Source of the DNA: Alteribacter aurantiacus DSM 18675
GTDB lineage: Bacteria; Bacillota; Bacilli; Bacillales; Salisediminibacteriaceae
Length of the DNA: 64,000 bases
NCBI RefSeq assembly: GCF_000429705.1
Contig: NZ_KE386943.1
Span: 324,744 to 388,743, forward strand
Reading direction: 5' to 3'
The position numbers and the translations under genes were made by a program. Positions 44,226 through 52,726 of this stretch are shown one piece after another. The notes beneath the pieces were generated by a model. The model searched no databases. It saw only the letters and a program-made list of their open reading frames with translations, and was not told the DNA's origin. The first letter of the stretch is position 1. Each line of letters begins with the position of its first letter.

Positions 44226-44239
44226 CCCAGTATACCACC

Positions 44240-44280
44240 GGGGTCTGTCCCCGCACAATTTCGTGTAAAATCGTGGGATC
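44240..44280 (+). repeat. GGGGTCTGTCCCC element, copy A
   Basis: GGGGTCTGTCCCCGCACAAT followed by a variable triplet, GTGTAAAAT and GTGGGATC. A near-identical element is at 46647-46688, and a variant at 6065-6100. Confidence 0.8.
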
Positions 44281-44397
44281 GGGAGGAGGGGGGTACAAAG
44301 AAGTAGTTTGTTTAAAAGAGTGGTAAATTCTCCTTTTGTTGTTTAACCAGCCCCCTAAGAGGTTATTGTTCTATATTCTGCTATGGGAGTGATTGTA

Positions 44398-45741
44398 TTG
44401 AACAATGTATCGAATAGTTTTGAATCTGCCATGGGATCCTTGATCCAAGCCATACCAAACGTTATTATTGCCCTTCTTCTCCTTCTGCTAGCTTACATAG
44501 TGGCCAAAGTTGTTAGAGGTATTATCGTTAAAGGATTCGGTAAGCTCGGCGCTTCCCGAGGTCTTGTGCGATCCCGCCTTGTTACATCGGAAGAGCAAGG
44601 AAGAGAAATCCTCAAATCCATTGGAAATGTCTTTTTCTTTCTCGTTTTTATTCTTTTCCTTCCAAGTATCCTAGCCGCGCTTAATATGCAAACTGTGGCT
44701 CAGCCCATTTCAAATATGGTCGAGCAGTTCCTTACCTTTTTACCTAATGTATTCGCTGCTGCTGTCATACTTATTATTGGTTATTTTATTGCAAAACTCG
44801 TACGAAACCTTGTCCATAACCTTTTCTTAAGCTTGAATATTGACCATTGGTTCAATCGACTTGGACATTCTACAACTGCAACACCTGCAGACACTGCATC
44901 TCCCCCTGCACCAGGTGAAAAGCCGGCTGCACAGAGTAAACAGACCTTGGCAAACATTCTCTCTACCTTCGTTTTTGTAATCATTATGATACCGATCGTT
45001 ACAGTAGCACTTGAAACGTTGAATATCCAAACCGTTTCAGAACCTATTACTGCTGTACTTAACACGGTCTTAACCATGATTCCAAACGTATTTGTAGCAA
45101 TTATTCTAGTCATTGTAGGTTACTATTTGGCTAAGTTCATTTCCGACTTGTTAATTAGTCTCCTCCACCGTACCGGTATCAATTCCGTTTACGATTTTAT
45201 CGGAATGGAGCCTAGAGAAGGAAATCGATTTGACCTTGCCAACATCATTGGACAAGTAGTCAAAGTATTGATTATCGTCTTCTTTACAGTTGAAGCCCTA
45301 AACGTTCTTCAACTAAATGTCCTTAACCAGATCGGTAACGCCATTATCATCTACTTGCCTCTTCTAGTAAGCGCCCTTCTTATCTTAGGTCTAGCTTTCG
45401 TAGGAGGCACGTTGCTTCAAGGTATTATCAAACGCTACACAAACAGTCCATTCTCTGCAGCGTTAGTCAAATACATCGTCATTACGTTCGCTGTATTTAT
45501 GGCTCTTGATCAGCTCGGATTTGCGACAACGATCGTGAATATCGGATTCCTTCTTATCCTTGGTGGTTTAAGTGTCGCCTTTGCTATTTCCTTTGGTATC
45601 GGCGGTCGCGACTTTGCAAAACGCAACTTGGACCGTTTTGAGCGCAAAATTCAACGAGACTCAAACGGACCTAACAATGGACCAACTGGACCAACTGGAG
45701 GGCCAACTGGAGGACCTTCTGGAGGACCAAATAATCTATAA
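44398..45741 (+). CDS. mechanosensitive ion channel family protein with TM-helix repeats (CmpX-like)
   Basis: 447 aa membrane protein. A repeated unit of one long helix followed by 'F(L)P.NVF.A.I.L(I)IGY..AKL(V)R(N/D)L' occurs around residues 20, 110 and 230 (PF05552-type conserved TM helix). A C-terminal MscS-like part reads AISFGIGGRDFAKRNLDRFE. The last 20 residues are a Gly-Pro-Thr repeat (GPTGPTGGPTGG). TTG 44398 has GGGAGTG 6 nt upstream; ATG 44383 overlaps that site and has none of its own. Osmotic role is inferred. Confidence 0.8.
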   Translation: MNNVSNSFESAMGSLIQAIPNVIIALLLLLLAYIVAKVVRGIIVKGFGKLGASRGLVRSRLVTSEEQGREILKSIGNVFFFLVFILFLPSILAALNMQTVAQPISNMVEQFLTFLPNVFAAAVILIIGYFIAKLVRNLVHNLFLSLNIDHWFNRLGHSTTATPADTASPPAPGEKPAAQSKQTLANILSTFVFVIIMIPIVTVALETLNIQTVSEPITAVLNTVLTMIPNVFVAIILVIVGYYLAKFISDLLISLLHRTGINSVYDFIGMEPREGNRFDLANIIGQVVKVLIIVFFTVEALNVLQLNVLNQIGNAIIIYLPLLVSALLILGLAFVGGTLLQGIIKRYTNSPFSAALVKYIVITFAVFMALDQLGFATTIVNIGFLLILGGLSVAFAISFGIGGRDFAKRNLDRFERKIQRDSNGPNNGPTGPTGGPTGGPSGGPNNL

Positions 45742-45752
45742 GATAACAAAGA

Positions 45753-45790
45753 AAAACCTGTGCCGAGTATCGTCTCGGCACAGGTTTTTT
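45753..45790 (+). terminator. terminator of the mechanosensitive channel gene
   Basis: AACCTGTGCCGAG / CTCGGCACAGGTT, 13-bp perfect stem followed by TTTTG. Confidence 0.9.
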
Positions 45791-45803
45791 GTTTCCCATG
45801 TAA

Positions 45804-45817
45804 TGGGGTCAGACCCA
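45804..45817. repeat. TGGGGTCAGACCCA palindromic fragment
   Basis: A short GGGTC-A-GACCC palindrome of the type related to the GGGGTCTGTCCCC elements. Only 14 bp, so listed with low weight. Confidence 0.4.
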
Positions 45818-45950
45818 ATAGACGTCAAGTTAAGCAAACTTGGCGGCTTCTTTCGGTTTTCTCTCTTATTGATCATTCACTTTCATTTTTTCACACGACA
45901 AAGAAGCTTCCTTTCAGATGTTTTATTTACAAGGATAAATTCCGTTACAG

Positions 45951-46195
45951 GTGGACGCTTTCCGCGGGCATCGCCTTAGCCTCCACCGGAACTGTGCTTC
46001 TTCCTCTACTAGTATTGCTTTGTAGCGTCTGCGTCGAAGCAACTCGTAGCTTATTCGTGATGTAACCGTTCGTCCCTGCGGGGTCTCGGCTGAAGAGCTC
46101 CCTGCTTCTTCCTCTAAAAGCATATGCTCCGAAGCATCTGCGTCGAAGCAACTCGTAGCATACTCGTGATGTAAACGCTCGTCGCTGGAGTCGCC
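45951..46195 (+). repeat. ~245-bp dimeric, diverged member of the interspersed repeat
   Basis: It contains the 19-20-bp core CTGCGTCGAAGCAACTCGTAG-type segment twice, at about 46029-46049 and 46138-46158, each preceded by a 'CTTCTTCCTCT' block. The left end CTTTCCGCGGGC resembles copy 1; overall it is more diverged. No gene in the 970-bp gap it occupies. Confidence 0.75.
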
Positions 46196-46443
46196 ACCTT
46201 TCACTCCATTTTTTACTTTTAATGAAGGATGATCTCTATATAACAAATACCTTATTTATACTTTTTAACATTTGAAAAGATGTCTCGCCCCCCTTCTTTT
46301 TCACTTCCTACATAAACTTCGAATGGCTCCTGTATGTCGATAAAATAGGTTGGTTTACCTAGTTGGTGAATCCCCAAAATCTATGTAACTGTCACAGACA
46401 ATCTGACTTTGACCATGTGAATAGGTGTAGTCGGAATGTTCAA
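46196..46443. other. intergenic, no gene seen
   Basis: AT-rich sequence between two repeat copies. No promoter, gene or RNA that I can support. Confidence 0.4.
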
Positions 46444-46581
46444 AGACTCCTGCGGCAGTGACGAGCGTTTGCATCGTGAATTTTCTGCGAGTTGCTTCGA
46501 CGCAGATTACTACGAAGCATTACTTGCAGAGGAAGAAGCAGGAGATTCTACTGGCCTCGCCGGCACCGCCGCGGAAAGCGA
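46444..46581 (-). repeat. ~135-bp interspersed repeat, copy 3
   Basis: Same orientation as copy 2. End arms GCGGCAGTG (46452-46460) and CACCGCCGC (46564-46572). Core reads CTGCGAGTTGCTTCGACGCA. Confidence 0.85.
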
Positions 46582-46646
46582 AGAACATTCCGGCTACACC
46601 TTTCTTCGACTTATTTACTACACTCAATCCTTAAGTTGATGGCTAT

Positions 46647-46688
46647 GGGGTCTGTCCCCGCACAATGTTGTGTAAAATTGTGGGATCG
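46647..46688 (+). repeat. GGGGTCTGTCCCC element, copy B
   Basis: GGGGTCTGTCCCCGCACAAT, then GTGTAAAAT and GTGGGATCG, differing from copy A at about three bases in 42. Confidence 0.8.
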
Positions 46689-46711
46689 CACACTACCTCC
46701 CCCTCTTCCTT

Positions 46712-47359
46712 CTACATCGCTTGCGTTTTCTCGTCCGGGAAAAGGAGATAGCTCATCGTAACGACTGTATCAATGAATAAAATGAGTACCCAAATGATCA
46801 CCACTTGATTGAGTGCAGGCTCGCCAAACAAACCGAACGCTTCTGGTGACTCAAACCATCTCACAAGTCCATCTACTTGCAGAGCCTCTGTCAAAGCAAC
46901 TTGAGTACTAGGAAATACAAGAAAAAACGACACATTCACAATGGTGAACAAAAGCACGTGCAGTCCCCATTCTCTTAAAGACTCCCTACCACTGTTCTTT
47001 TTTTCATTCATCCTTTGCCTCTCGTCTTCCGATACATGTGAAGTGTGAAAATAGCGATCGATCTGTGTTCTCAACCAATAATCCAGCTTTAAGAAGTCAC
47101 TACGACCAAAAGTAATAGCGTACACCACAAAAATAAACACAACCACTTGAAACGTAGACAGTTCTCCCGTGTGACGATAAATAAAAAAGCCAACAATCAC
47201 ATCAAAAACGTTCGAAAGAATAAAAAGCCATAAGCTAATTTTTGTCCCACTGTTGGATTTTAGTAAGTAACGACAGATCGTAAAAGCCACGATAGCAACA
47301 ATTGCAATGACTTCTGTAGCGATAAACAGCTCCCACTGATAGTGAATCAACCTCTCCAC
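46712..47359 (-). CDS. hypothetical membrane protein, about five helices
   Basis: 215 aa, unrecognised family. Helices near residues 12-30, 38-55, 62-82, 130-150 and 185-205, with a charged loop HVSEDERQRMNEKKNSGRES in the middle. GTG 47359 has AGGAGG 7 nt upstream; the longer frame to 47413 lacks a site. It is divergent from the MerR gene 105 bp away and may be its target. Confidence 0.65.
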   Translation of the reverse strand: MERLIHYQWELFIATEVIAIVAIVAFTICRYLLKSNSGTKISLWLFILSNVFDVIVGFFIYRHTGELSTFQVVVFIFVVYAITFGRSDFLKLDYWLRTQIDRYFHTSHVSEDERQRMNEKKNSGRESLREWGLHVLLFTIVNVSFFLVFPSTQVALTEALQVDGLVRWFESPEAFGLFGEPALNQVVIIWVLILFIDTVVTMSYLLFPDEKTQAM

Positions 47360-47464
47360 ACAAACACCTCCTAGAAGGTTTTTTAAACCTTTTATTGAAT
47401 CTATTCCTAGCATAGCCCCTCACCTTACGTGAGGAGCAACAACTATTTTGGCGAGGTGTTTGTG

Positions 47465-48178
47465 TTGTTTAAAGTTAGCGAAGTAGCAAAGAAAACAGGG
47501 CTTTCCGTACGAACATTGCATCACTATGAAGAAATTGGCCTCTTGCCCCCAAGTAAAAAGAACGAATACGGACACCGTCTTTACGACGAGGAAAAGCTGT
47601 TTACTCTTCAACAGATTTCAGTTTGGAAGGACCTTGGATTTTCATTAAACCAAATCCAAACCTTACTACATAAATCAAACCCGATCGATACCATTTCTGC
47701 ACAAATAAAGCTCTTAGATGACGAAAAAGAAAGAATCGACAAGAAAAAACAACATCTGATGAGTTTGAAACATATGATCGCTATAGAAGATAAACTCGAT
47801 TGGGAGATCCTTTTCCAACTCATCGAAGGACGGTCAGCGGCTGCTAAAAACAGAAAAAAGTATGTATCCATGCTCAGCCAGCTTCCTAAATTAGAAGCTA
47901 CCGACGAAAACAGTCAGGAATGGCTTCTCATCTATCAGTCTTTTAAAGCTCATTATGAAAGAGGTACAGACCTACATGACTCCGAATTACAGAACCTATG
48001 CAAAAGAACGATACGTAAGTCCAGTTCCATGTTCGGTGGAGACCTAAAGATGCAGGAGGAATATTGGGAGATCCGAAAATCACCTGAAAAATCAAAAAGC
48101 CTGAACCTTTATCCTGTAGAACCGGGCTTAATGTCGTATATGGAAAAAGCCATCAATGCCGTACAAGATGAAAACTAA
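47465..48178 (+). CDS. MerR family transcriptional regulator
   Basis: 237 aa. N-terminal MerR helix-turn-helix and wing: VAKKTGLSVRTLHHYEEIGLLPP then YGHRLYDEEKLFTLQQI, followed by the dimer coiled coil (DDEKERIDKKKQHLMSLKHM). A C-terminal helical domain of the TipAS-like or unknown effector type, no Cys-rich metal loop. TTG 47465 has GAGGTG about 8 nt upstream; the GTG before it is possible. It probably controls the divergent membrane gene. Confidence 0.85.
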   Translation: MFKVSEVAKKTGLSVRTLHHYEEIGLLPPSKKNEYGHRLYDEEKLFTLQQISVWKDLGFSLNQIQTLLHKSNPIDTISAQIKLLDDEKERIDKKKQHLMSLKHMIAIEDKLDWEILFQLIEGRSAAAKNRKKYVSMLSQLPKLEATDENSQEWLLIYQSFKAHYERGTDLHDSELQNLCKRTIRKSSSMFGGDLKMQEEYWEIRKSPEKSKSLNLYPVEPGLMSYMEKAINAVQDEN

Positions 48179-48291
48179 ACGCGTTTTCCCACTCAAATAG
48201 ACACGCAATCGACCCAATTGCCTACGTCTTTTCATCGACCCTTCTGCTACACTAAAGAAAACGGATTCAGATCCTTGAAGGAGGAACCTGG

Positions 48292-48927
48292 TTGAGTCAA
48301 ATTAAAGAGCAGTCCATGTTTGCCCATTCCGAAAGTTCACTTGAAGTGAACGGCCGTAAAATGAACATCACACGCCTTTCAGATGAGCCGGTTGTTGCTG
48401 TATTTGAGAATGTCCTCGATGAAGAGGAGTGTAACGCTATTATTGAACTAAGCCGCGGGGAACTAAAACGCTCCAAAGTTGGCACCGATAAACAAGAGCA
48501 TGCCATGAGAACAAGCAGCGGTGCTTTTCTTGATACTCACCGCTCACACGTCGTTTCAGAAGTTGAAAACCGACTATGTACTATGATGGGCATGCCACTT
48601 TCCCACGCGGAGAACCTTCACATTCTTCATTATCGTCCAGGCGAGGAATACAAAGCCCACATGGACTCGTTTACGAAAACGGATGTAAACAACCGAATTG
48701 CAACCATGGTCGTGTACTTAAATGACGTGGAAGAAGGCGGAGAAACGCAATTCCCGAAGCTCGGTCTCACCGTTTCTCCAAAACGAGGAAGCGCCTTGTA
48801 TTTTGAGTACTTCTACAATGATCCTAAGCTGAACGCACTCACCCTCCACGCAGGATCACCAGTTTTATTAGGTGAAAAATGGGCAGCGACCCTTTGGGTT
48901 CGTCGTCAGAAGATTCGCACTCAATAA
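48292..48927 (+). CDS. 2-oxoglutarate/Fe(II) dioxygenase, prolyl 4-hydroxylase alpha-like
   Basis: 211 aa, cytoplasmic. Double-stranded beta helix with the iron triad: H-x-D in EYKAHMDSF and the distal His in LTLHAGSPV; the 2OG-binding Lys is in LLGEKWAATLW. Close in plan to Bacillus anthracis P4H, which hydroxylates prolyl peptides; the substrate here is unknown. TTG start with GGAGG 7 nt upstream. Convergent with the DHFR-like gene. Confidence 0.88.
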   Translation: MSQIKEQSMFAHSESSLEVNGRKMNITRLSDEPVVAVFENVLDEEECNAIIELSRGELKRSKVGTDKQEHAMRTSSGAFLDTHRSHVVSEVENRLCTMMGMPLSHAENLHILHYRPGEEYKAHMDSFTKTDVNNRIATMVVYLNDVEEGGETQFPKLGLTVSPKRGSALYFEYFYNDPKLNALTLHAGSPVLLGEKWAATLWVRRQKIRTQ

Positions 48928-48945
48928 GACATATCAGATACAAAA

Positions 48946-48972
48946 AAAGTGCCGGTCACAATGTCCGGCACA
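48946..48972. terminator. hairpin between convergent genes
   Basis: GTGCCGG / CCGGCAC stem with A-rich left and ATTTG right sides; it includes the stop of the DHFR-like gene. Confidence 0.6.
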
Positions 48973-49480
48973 ATTTGTATTCCATTTGTACGAAGGGGCC
49001 GTACCTGTCACTTTTTTGTAGGCTAAACCTCTGTTCCAGCCCTTGTGGAAAAAGAGGCACTCCACCGCCTAAAGCAACTGGCGCGTAAGTTACGATTAAA
49101 CGGTCGATCATAGCCTCTTTCATAAGGGGAGTAATCACGCCGCTTCCACCCACGATCCAAATGTTTTTACCCTCTTTTGCTTTCAACCCTTTTACAAAAG
49201 AAGCAAGATCTTCATTCACAAACGTGACGTTTTCATCACGTCCCGTTTTTGAGCGTGAATACACATAACCCATCTTCCCTTGATACGGATACTCATCAGC
49301 TAACGTGAAAATATCATCGTACGTCTTTCTCCCCATCACGACCGTATCAATCGTACGATAAAACGCCTCATACCCTGTATCCGGAGCATCAAGAGACGTC
49401 AGCCAGTCAATCTCTCCGTCTTCCCTTGCAATATAACCGTCCAAGCTACAAGCTATATAAAGAACTACCTCTCGATTCAT
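48956..49480 (-). CDS. dihydrofolate reductase-like / RibD C-terminal family protein
   Basis: 174 aa. YIACSLDGYIAREDGEIDWL, VVMGRKTYDDI and IWIVGGSGVITPLMKE match the RibD C-terminal/DHFR-like fold (YyaP/YwjB type), which binds NADPH. True DHFR activity is not expected; role unknown. ATG with AGAGGTAGG upstream, 5 bp after the methyltransferase gene, so it is co-transcribed with it. Confidence 0.85.
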   Translation of the reverse strand: MNREVVLYIACSLDGYIAREDGEIDWLTSLDAPDTGYEAFYRTIDTVVMGRKTYDDIFTLADEYPYQGKMGYVYSRSKTGRDENVTFVNEDLASFVKGLKAKEGKNIWIVGGSGVITPLMKEAMIDRLIVTYAPVALGGGVPLFPQGLEQRFSLQKSDRYGPFVQMEYKLCRTL

Positions 49481-49485
49481 CCGAC

Positions 49486-50676
49486 CTACCTCTTTCTAAC
49501 GAATAGAACCTTTAAGTAGTTACCTTCTGGAAATGTGGGATCAACCGCAAAGTCCTTCGGTAAGGTAAACTCCTCTAAAAGAGTATACTTATGTCCCGTT
49601 TCTTTAAATGCTTGATCGATAAATCCTTTGAATTTCTTCATGTGAACTTTCGCCGCATTTGTGGAAGCAACAATCACACCACCCTTTTCAGTAATGGCAA
49701 TCGATTGCTTCAACAAGTCCTTGTAATCTTTCTCAGCACTGAACGTTTTCTTTTTTGAGCGGGCAAAGCTCGGTGGATCTAGGATTACCGTGTCGAACGA
49801 CAGTCCTTTTTTTACGGCGTAGTTAAAGTAATCGAACACATCTTGAACGACAATGTTTTGCGCTTCGTAGTCGATCCCGTTGATCGCAAATTGCTCAACC
49901 GTCTTTTCATAGCTTCGATTCGCCAAATCCACGCTCGTCGTCTCCGTAGCGCCTCCAAGAGCCGCAGCCACGGAAAATGCACCAGTATAAGAAAACGTAT
50001 TGAGCACGGTTTTGCCTTTAGAATAGTCATCACGAATGGTACGGCGAACGTCCCTTTGATCCATAAACACACCAACCATGGCTCCTTCATTCAAATAAAC
50101 CGCGAACTGAATGCCATTTTCTTTCACAATCAAAGGAAACTCTCCACGCTCACCGCTCACAAAATCATCGTCTTCGATATATTTGCCCCCAGTTTTAAAG
50201 CGCTTCTTCTCATAAATCCCTTTAAAGCTCACCGTTTCTTCCAAGGCAGCGATTACGTCATCTTTAAACGAATAAATCCCTTCGCTGTACCAATTGAGCA
50301 AGAGAAAGCCGTCAAAATAATCAATCGTAAGTCCCCCAAGCCCATCTCCTTCACCGTTTACGAGTCGAAAAGCCGTTGTATCCGGATTGTTGAAAAAAGC
50401 TTTCCGCTTACTCCACGCTTTTGCGAACTTCCCTTCAAAAAAACGTTGGTCAATTTGCTCGGTTTCCTTTTGAGTAAGCATCCATCCGTACCCTTTATTT
50501 TGCCTACCGTAATACCCGCGACCAAGAAAGACTCCTTTTTCATCCTCTAAAGAAACAATGGTCCCTTCTTCTTTTAACCGATCAAGGTTGGCAATCGCTT
50601 CTTTAAAAATAAGCGGTTGACCTTGCTTGAATTTATGGGCAAACTTTTGTCTGATTTTTAACGTGACTTGACTCAT
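49486..50676 (-). CDS. class I rRNA (cytosine-C5) methyltransferase, RlmI/YwbD-like
   Basis: 396 aa. N-terminal PUA domain (about 1-70), then a Rossmann methyltransferase domain: SAM motif LNTFSYTGAFSVAAALGGA, DLANRSYE, and catalytic-site DPPSFARSKKK. Matches RlmI, which methylates C1962 of 23S rRNA, and B. subtilis YwbD. Target not proven here. Confidence 0.88.
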   Translation of the reverse strand: MSQVTLKIRQKFAHKFKQGQPLIFKEAIANLDRLKEEGTIVSLEDEKGVFLGRGYYGRQNKGYGWMLTQKETEQIDQRFFEGKFAKAWSKRKAFFNNPDTTAFRLVNGEGDGLGGLTIDYFDGFLLLNWYSEGIYSFKDDVIAALEETVSFKGIYEKKRFKTGGKYIEDDDFVSGERGEFPLIVKENGIQFAVYLNEGAMVGVFMDQRDVRRTIRDDYSKGKTVLNTFSYTGAFSVAAALGGATETTSVDLANRSYEKTVEQFAINGIDYEAQNIVVQDVFDYFNYAVKKGLSFDTVILDPPSFARSKKKTFSAEKDYKDLLKQSIAITEKGGVIVASTNAAKVHMKKFKGFIDQAFKETGHKYTLLEEFTLPKDFAVDPTFPEGNYLKVLFVRKR

Positions 50677-50787
50677 TTGTTCATCCTCGTTTCTGTTCCA
50701 TTGATCTTTCTATTCTTTCACGAAAACAAGCGGAATACAAACCACTAATGCTTTAAGTGCAAAAAAAAAGATCCTCCAAAGGAGAAC

Positions 50788-51162
50788 CTACACGACTGCT
50801 TCTTTTTGTAAAAATGCCATCGCTTCATCAAAGCTCGTAAAGTGATGTTCATTACTATGGTTGGATTCTTTGGCTGTGCGTTTCAACTGCATCTTGGCAA
50901 TGGCTCCGTTCACGACAACCGCAGCTTTTCCCAGTCCAGCACTGATGAGCCACTGCTGATGTTTAACAATTTCCTGCTGTGTCTCAGGTGTCCATACTTT
51001 TAGCTCGGCCATATCGACAATCATATCAAAGCCTTCTCCTAGTTGATCGATGCACTCGGCAAGCTTTTTGTTCGCTTCCCCTACTTCTTTTGGTCTTACC
51101 ATGCCGGCCCACTTTAAGAGTATGACCTTTTTGCTCGTATCCACGATCTTAACATCCCACAT
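50788..51162 (-). CDS. SpoIIAA/STAS-like small protein
   Basis: 124 aa, no membrane segment. VILLKWAGMVRPKEVGEANKKLAE then FDMIVDMAELKVWTPETQ resemble the SpoIIAA-like (STAS/SEC14) fold seen in single-domain Bacillus proteins. Function unknown. ATG 51162 has GGGGG 8 nt upstream; the ATG at 51168 is too close. Confidence 0.65.
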   Translation of the reverse strand: MWDVKIVDTSKKVILLKWAGMVRPKEVGEANKKLAECIDQLGEGFDMIVDMAELKVWTPETQQEIVKHQQWLISAGLGKAAVVVNGAIAKMQLKRTAKESNHSNEHHFTSFDEAMAFLQKEAVV

Positions 51163-51295
51163 GTTCATTCCCCCACGATCTTTTTTGCACCCATAGCTCA
51201 GATACCCTCTCCCTCGATTTTTAAACGTTTTTGTCGAACGATTGGTGTGAGTTGTCGAATTGTTTTGTAAATTTCGGGGAATATCATTTGCTTTA

Positions 51296-51450
51296 ATGGA
51301 TCAAAACGAACGGGATTATCAGCTAACTGGAACATAACTCGAATAAGTGGCTCAACCTTAAAATATGTAGCTCAAACCAAAAATAAATGGATCAACCCAC
51401 CGATAATCTCAGACAAAACAATGATAAGTGGATCATACGAAAACCGAAAT
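51296..51450. repeat. ~20-bp-period ATAAGTGG(A/C)TCA array
   Basis: TGG or TAG followed by MTC at 51297, 51328, 51348, 51368, 51388 and 51429; the spacings 31, 20, 20, 20 and 41 are multiples of about 10.25 bp. The motif recurs, inverted, near 54436-54492. Confidence 0.75.
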
Positions 51451-51501
51451 AACTTAAAAGTGACAAACAAAAGAAGCCCTCACAGAGAGCTCCTTTCATA
51501 T

Positions 51502-52308
51502 TTATACAGTTGTCGTTTCCACAGCCTGTTTTTTTTCACGATAGACCGATTTAAAGAACATCGTTTGGAAAATAAGCAGCAGGCCACTCACGGACCAGTA
51601 CAGCGGCAGGGCTGCGGCAACGTTGAACGAAAACACCCCCATGATAATTGGGGTCACGTAACCGAGCATGGCCATTTGCTTTTGTTGCTGATCATCCATA
51701 CCAGACATGGATACTCGAAATTGAATCAAATACACGCCACCAGCAATAAACGGCAAAATCATATCAGTTTGTCCAAGGTTAAACCACAAAAAGCTATGTT
51801 CGGCAATTTCCGGTGTACGCATGATCGCATAGTAAAACCCAATCATAATTGGAAATTGAATCAGCATTGGCAGGCAACCCATAGACGTGATCGGATTGAA
51901 GTTGTGCTCACGGTAAAGAGCCATCATTTCCTGTTGAAGCTTCTTTTGGTTTTCCGGGTTTTTACGATCCTTGTATTTTTCCTGAATCTCTTTCATGGCC
52001 GGCTGAATGTGAGCCATCTTCTCCCTTGTCGTACGTTGACTTTTATATTGTTTCATCATAAGCGGCATTAAAGCCAAACGAATGAGAAAAGTCATAAATA
52101 CAAGGGATAAGCCATAATTCCCTGCAAACATTCCTGCAAAGAATTTAATTGAAAACGAAAACGGCCAAACGACGTAATGGTTAAAAACCCCTGTCGTTTC
52201 CGCGTTAATCGGTTCTGTGGAAGCACCACATCCCCCTAAAATCACGAGTAATAATCCAAAAACGAGCAAAAGCTGAACGTTCCTAAGTGATGCAGATGTT
52301 TTCTCCAT
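51502..52308 (-). CDS. yidC: membrane protein insertase YidC/OxaA
   Basis: Inserts and folds membrane proteins with or without Sec. 268 aa. Lipoprotein-type signal with VILGGCG (Cys about 28), the gram-positive YidC2 style; five helices with the Oxa1 core FLIRLALMPLMMKQYKSQR, the conserved arginine loop, and LPMLIQFPIMIGFYYAI. Start at ATG 52308, with GGAGG 6 nt upstream; it overlaps the end of the small gene upstream by 26 bp. Bacilli usually have two paralogues (SpoIIIJ, YqjG); which one is unknown. Confidence 0.93.
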   Translation of the reverse strand: MEKTSASLRNVQLLLVFGLLLVILGGCGASTEPINAETTGVFNHYVVWPFSFSIKFFAGMFAGNYGLSLVFMTFLIRLALMPLMMKQYKSQRTTREKMAHIQPAMKEIQEKYKDRKNPENQKKLQQEMMALYREHNFNPITSMGCLPMLIQFPIMIGFYYAIMRTPEIAEHSFLWFNLGQTDMILPFIAGGVYLIQFRVSMSGMDDQQQKQMAMLGYVTPIIMGVFSFNVAAALPLYWSVSGLLLIFQTMFFKSVYREKKQAVETTTV

Positions 52309-52615
52309 ATTTATCCTCCTCGCTCTCATTCATCATGTCCAACGAGAAGGAAAAATAATCCGCATCATCTTCAGGTGCTTCTTTTCTTTTTACAATCCGA
52401 GTAATAAAGCTTTGCCTCTCCTCGATACTCTCACCAGCGTCATCGTCGTCCATCCCGGTACGATCAAGAGTAGCAATGCGACTGTTCGCCATATGCCTGT
52501 TCCGAATCATACACTCGTGTGACATGTAGTTAACCCACTGAGCCCCGGCTAATGCCACAAGAATACTAATTGAAATTAAAATCGGCACCAAATCATGATA
52601 ATGCTCTAAAAACAT
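52283..52615 (-). CDS. small single-helix membrane protein overlapping yidC
   Basis: 110 aa, unrecognised. One N-terminal helix (about 8-27: VPILISISILVALAGAQWV) and an acidic cytoplasmic tail with a D/E-rich segment (DRTGMDDDDAGESIEE) and RIVKRKEAPEDDA. ATG 52615 has GGAGG 9 nt upstream. Its last 26 bp overlap the yidC start, so coupled expression is likely. Whether it works with YidC is inference. Confidence 0.6.
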   Translation of the reverse strand: MFLEHYHDLVPILISISILVALAGAQWVNYMSHECMIRNRHMANSRIATLDRTGMDDDDAGESIEERQSFITRIVKRKEAPEDDADYFSFSLDMMNESEEDKYGENICIT

Positions 52616-52726
52616 CTGCATTCACCTCCTTTATGAACCTTACGTTACTCTCATCATCGTTTATTTGCAAAGCAATGTCAAAGGGAGCTTTTGGCACATG
52701 TGGGAGGAGTTTTGACAAGTCTTGTC

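Noticed and set aside
45742..46711. Remnant transposon (repeat-rich 970-bp gap)
   Set aside because: No transposase fragment in any frame; only short repeats.
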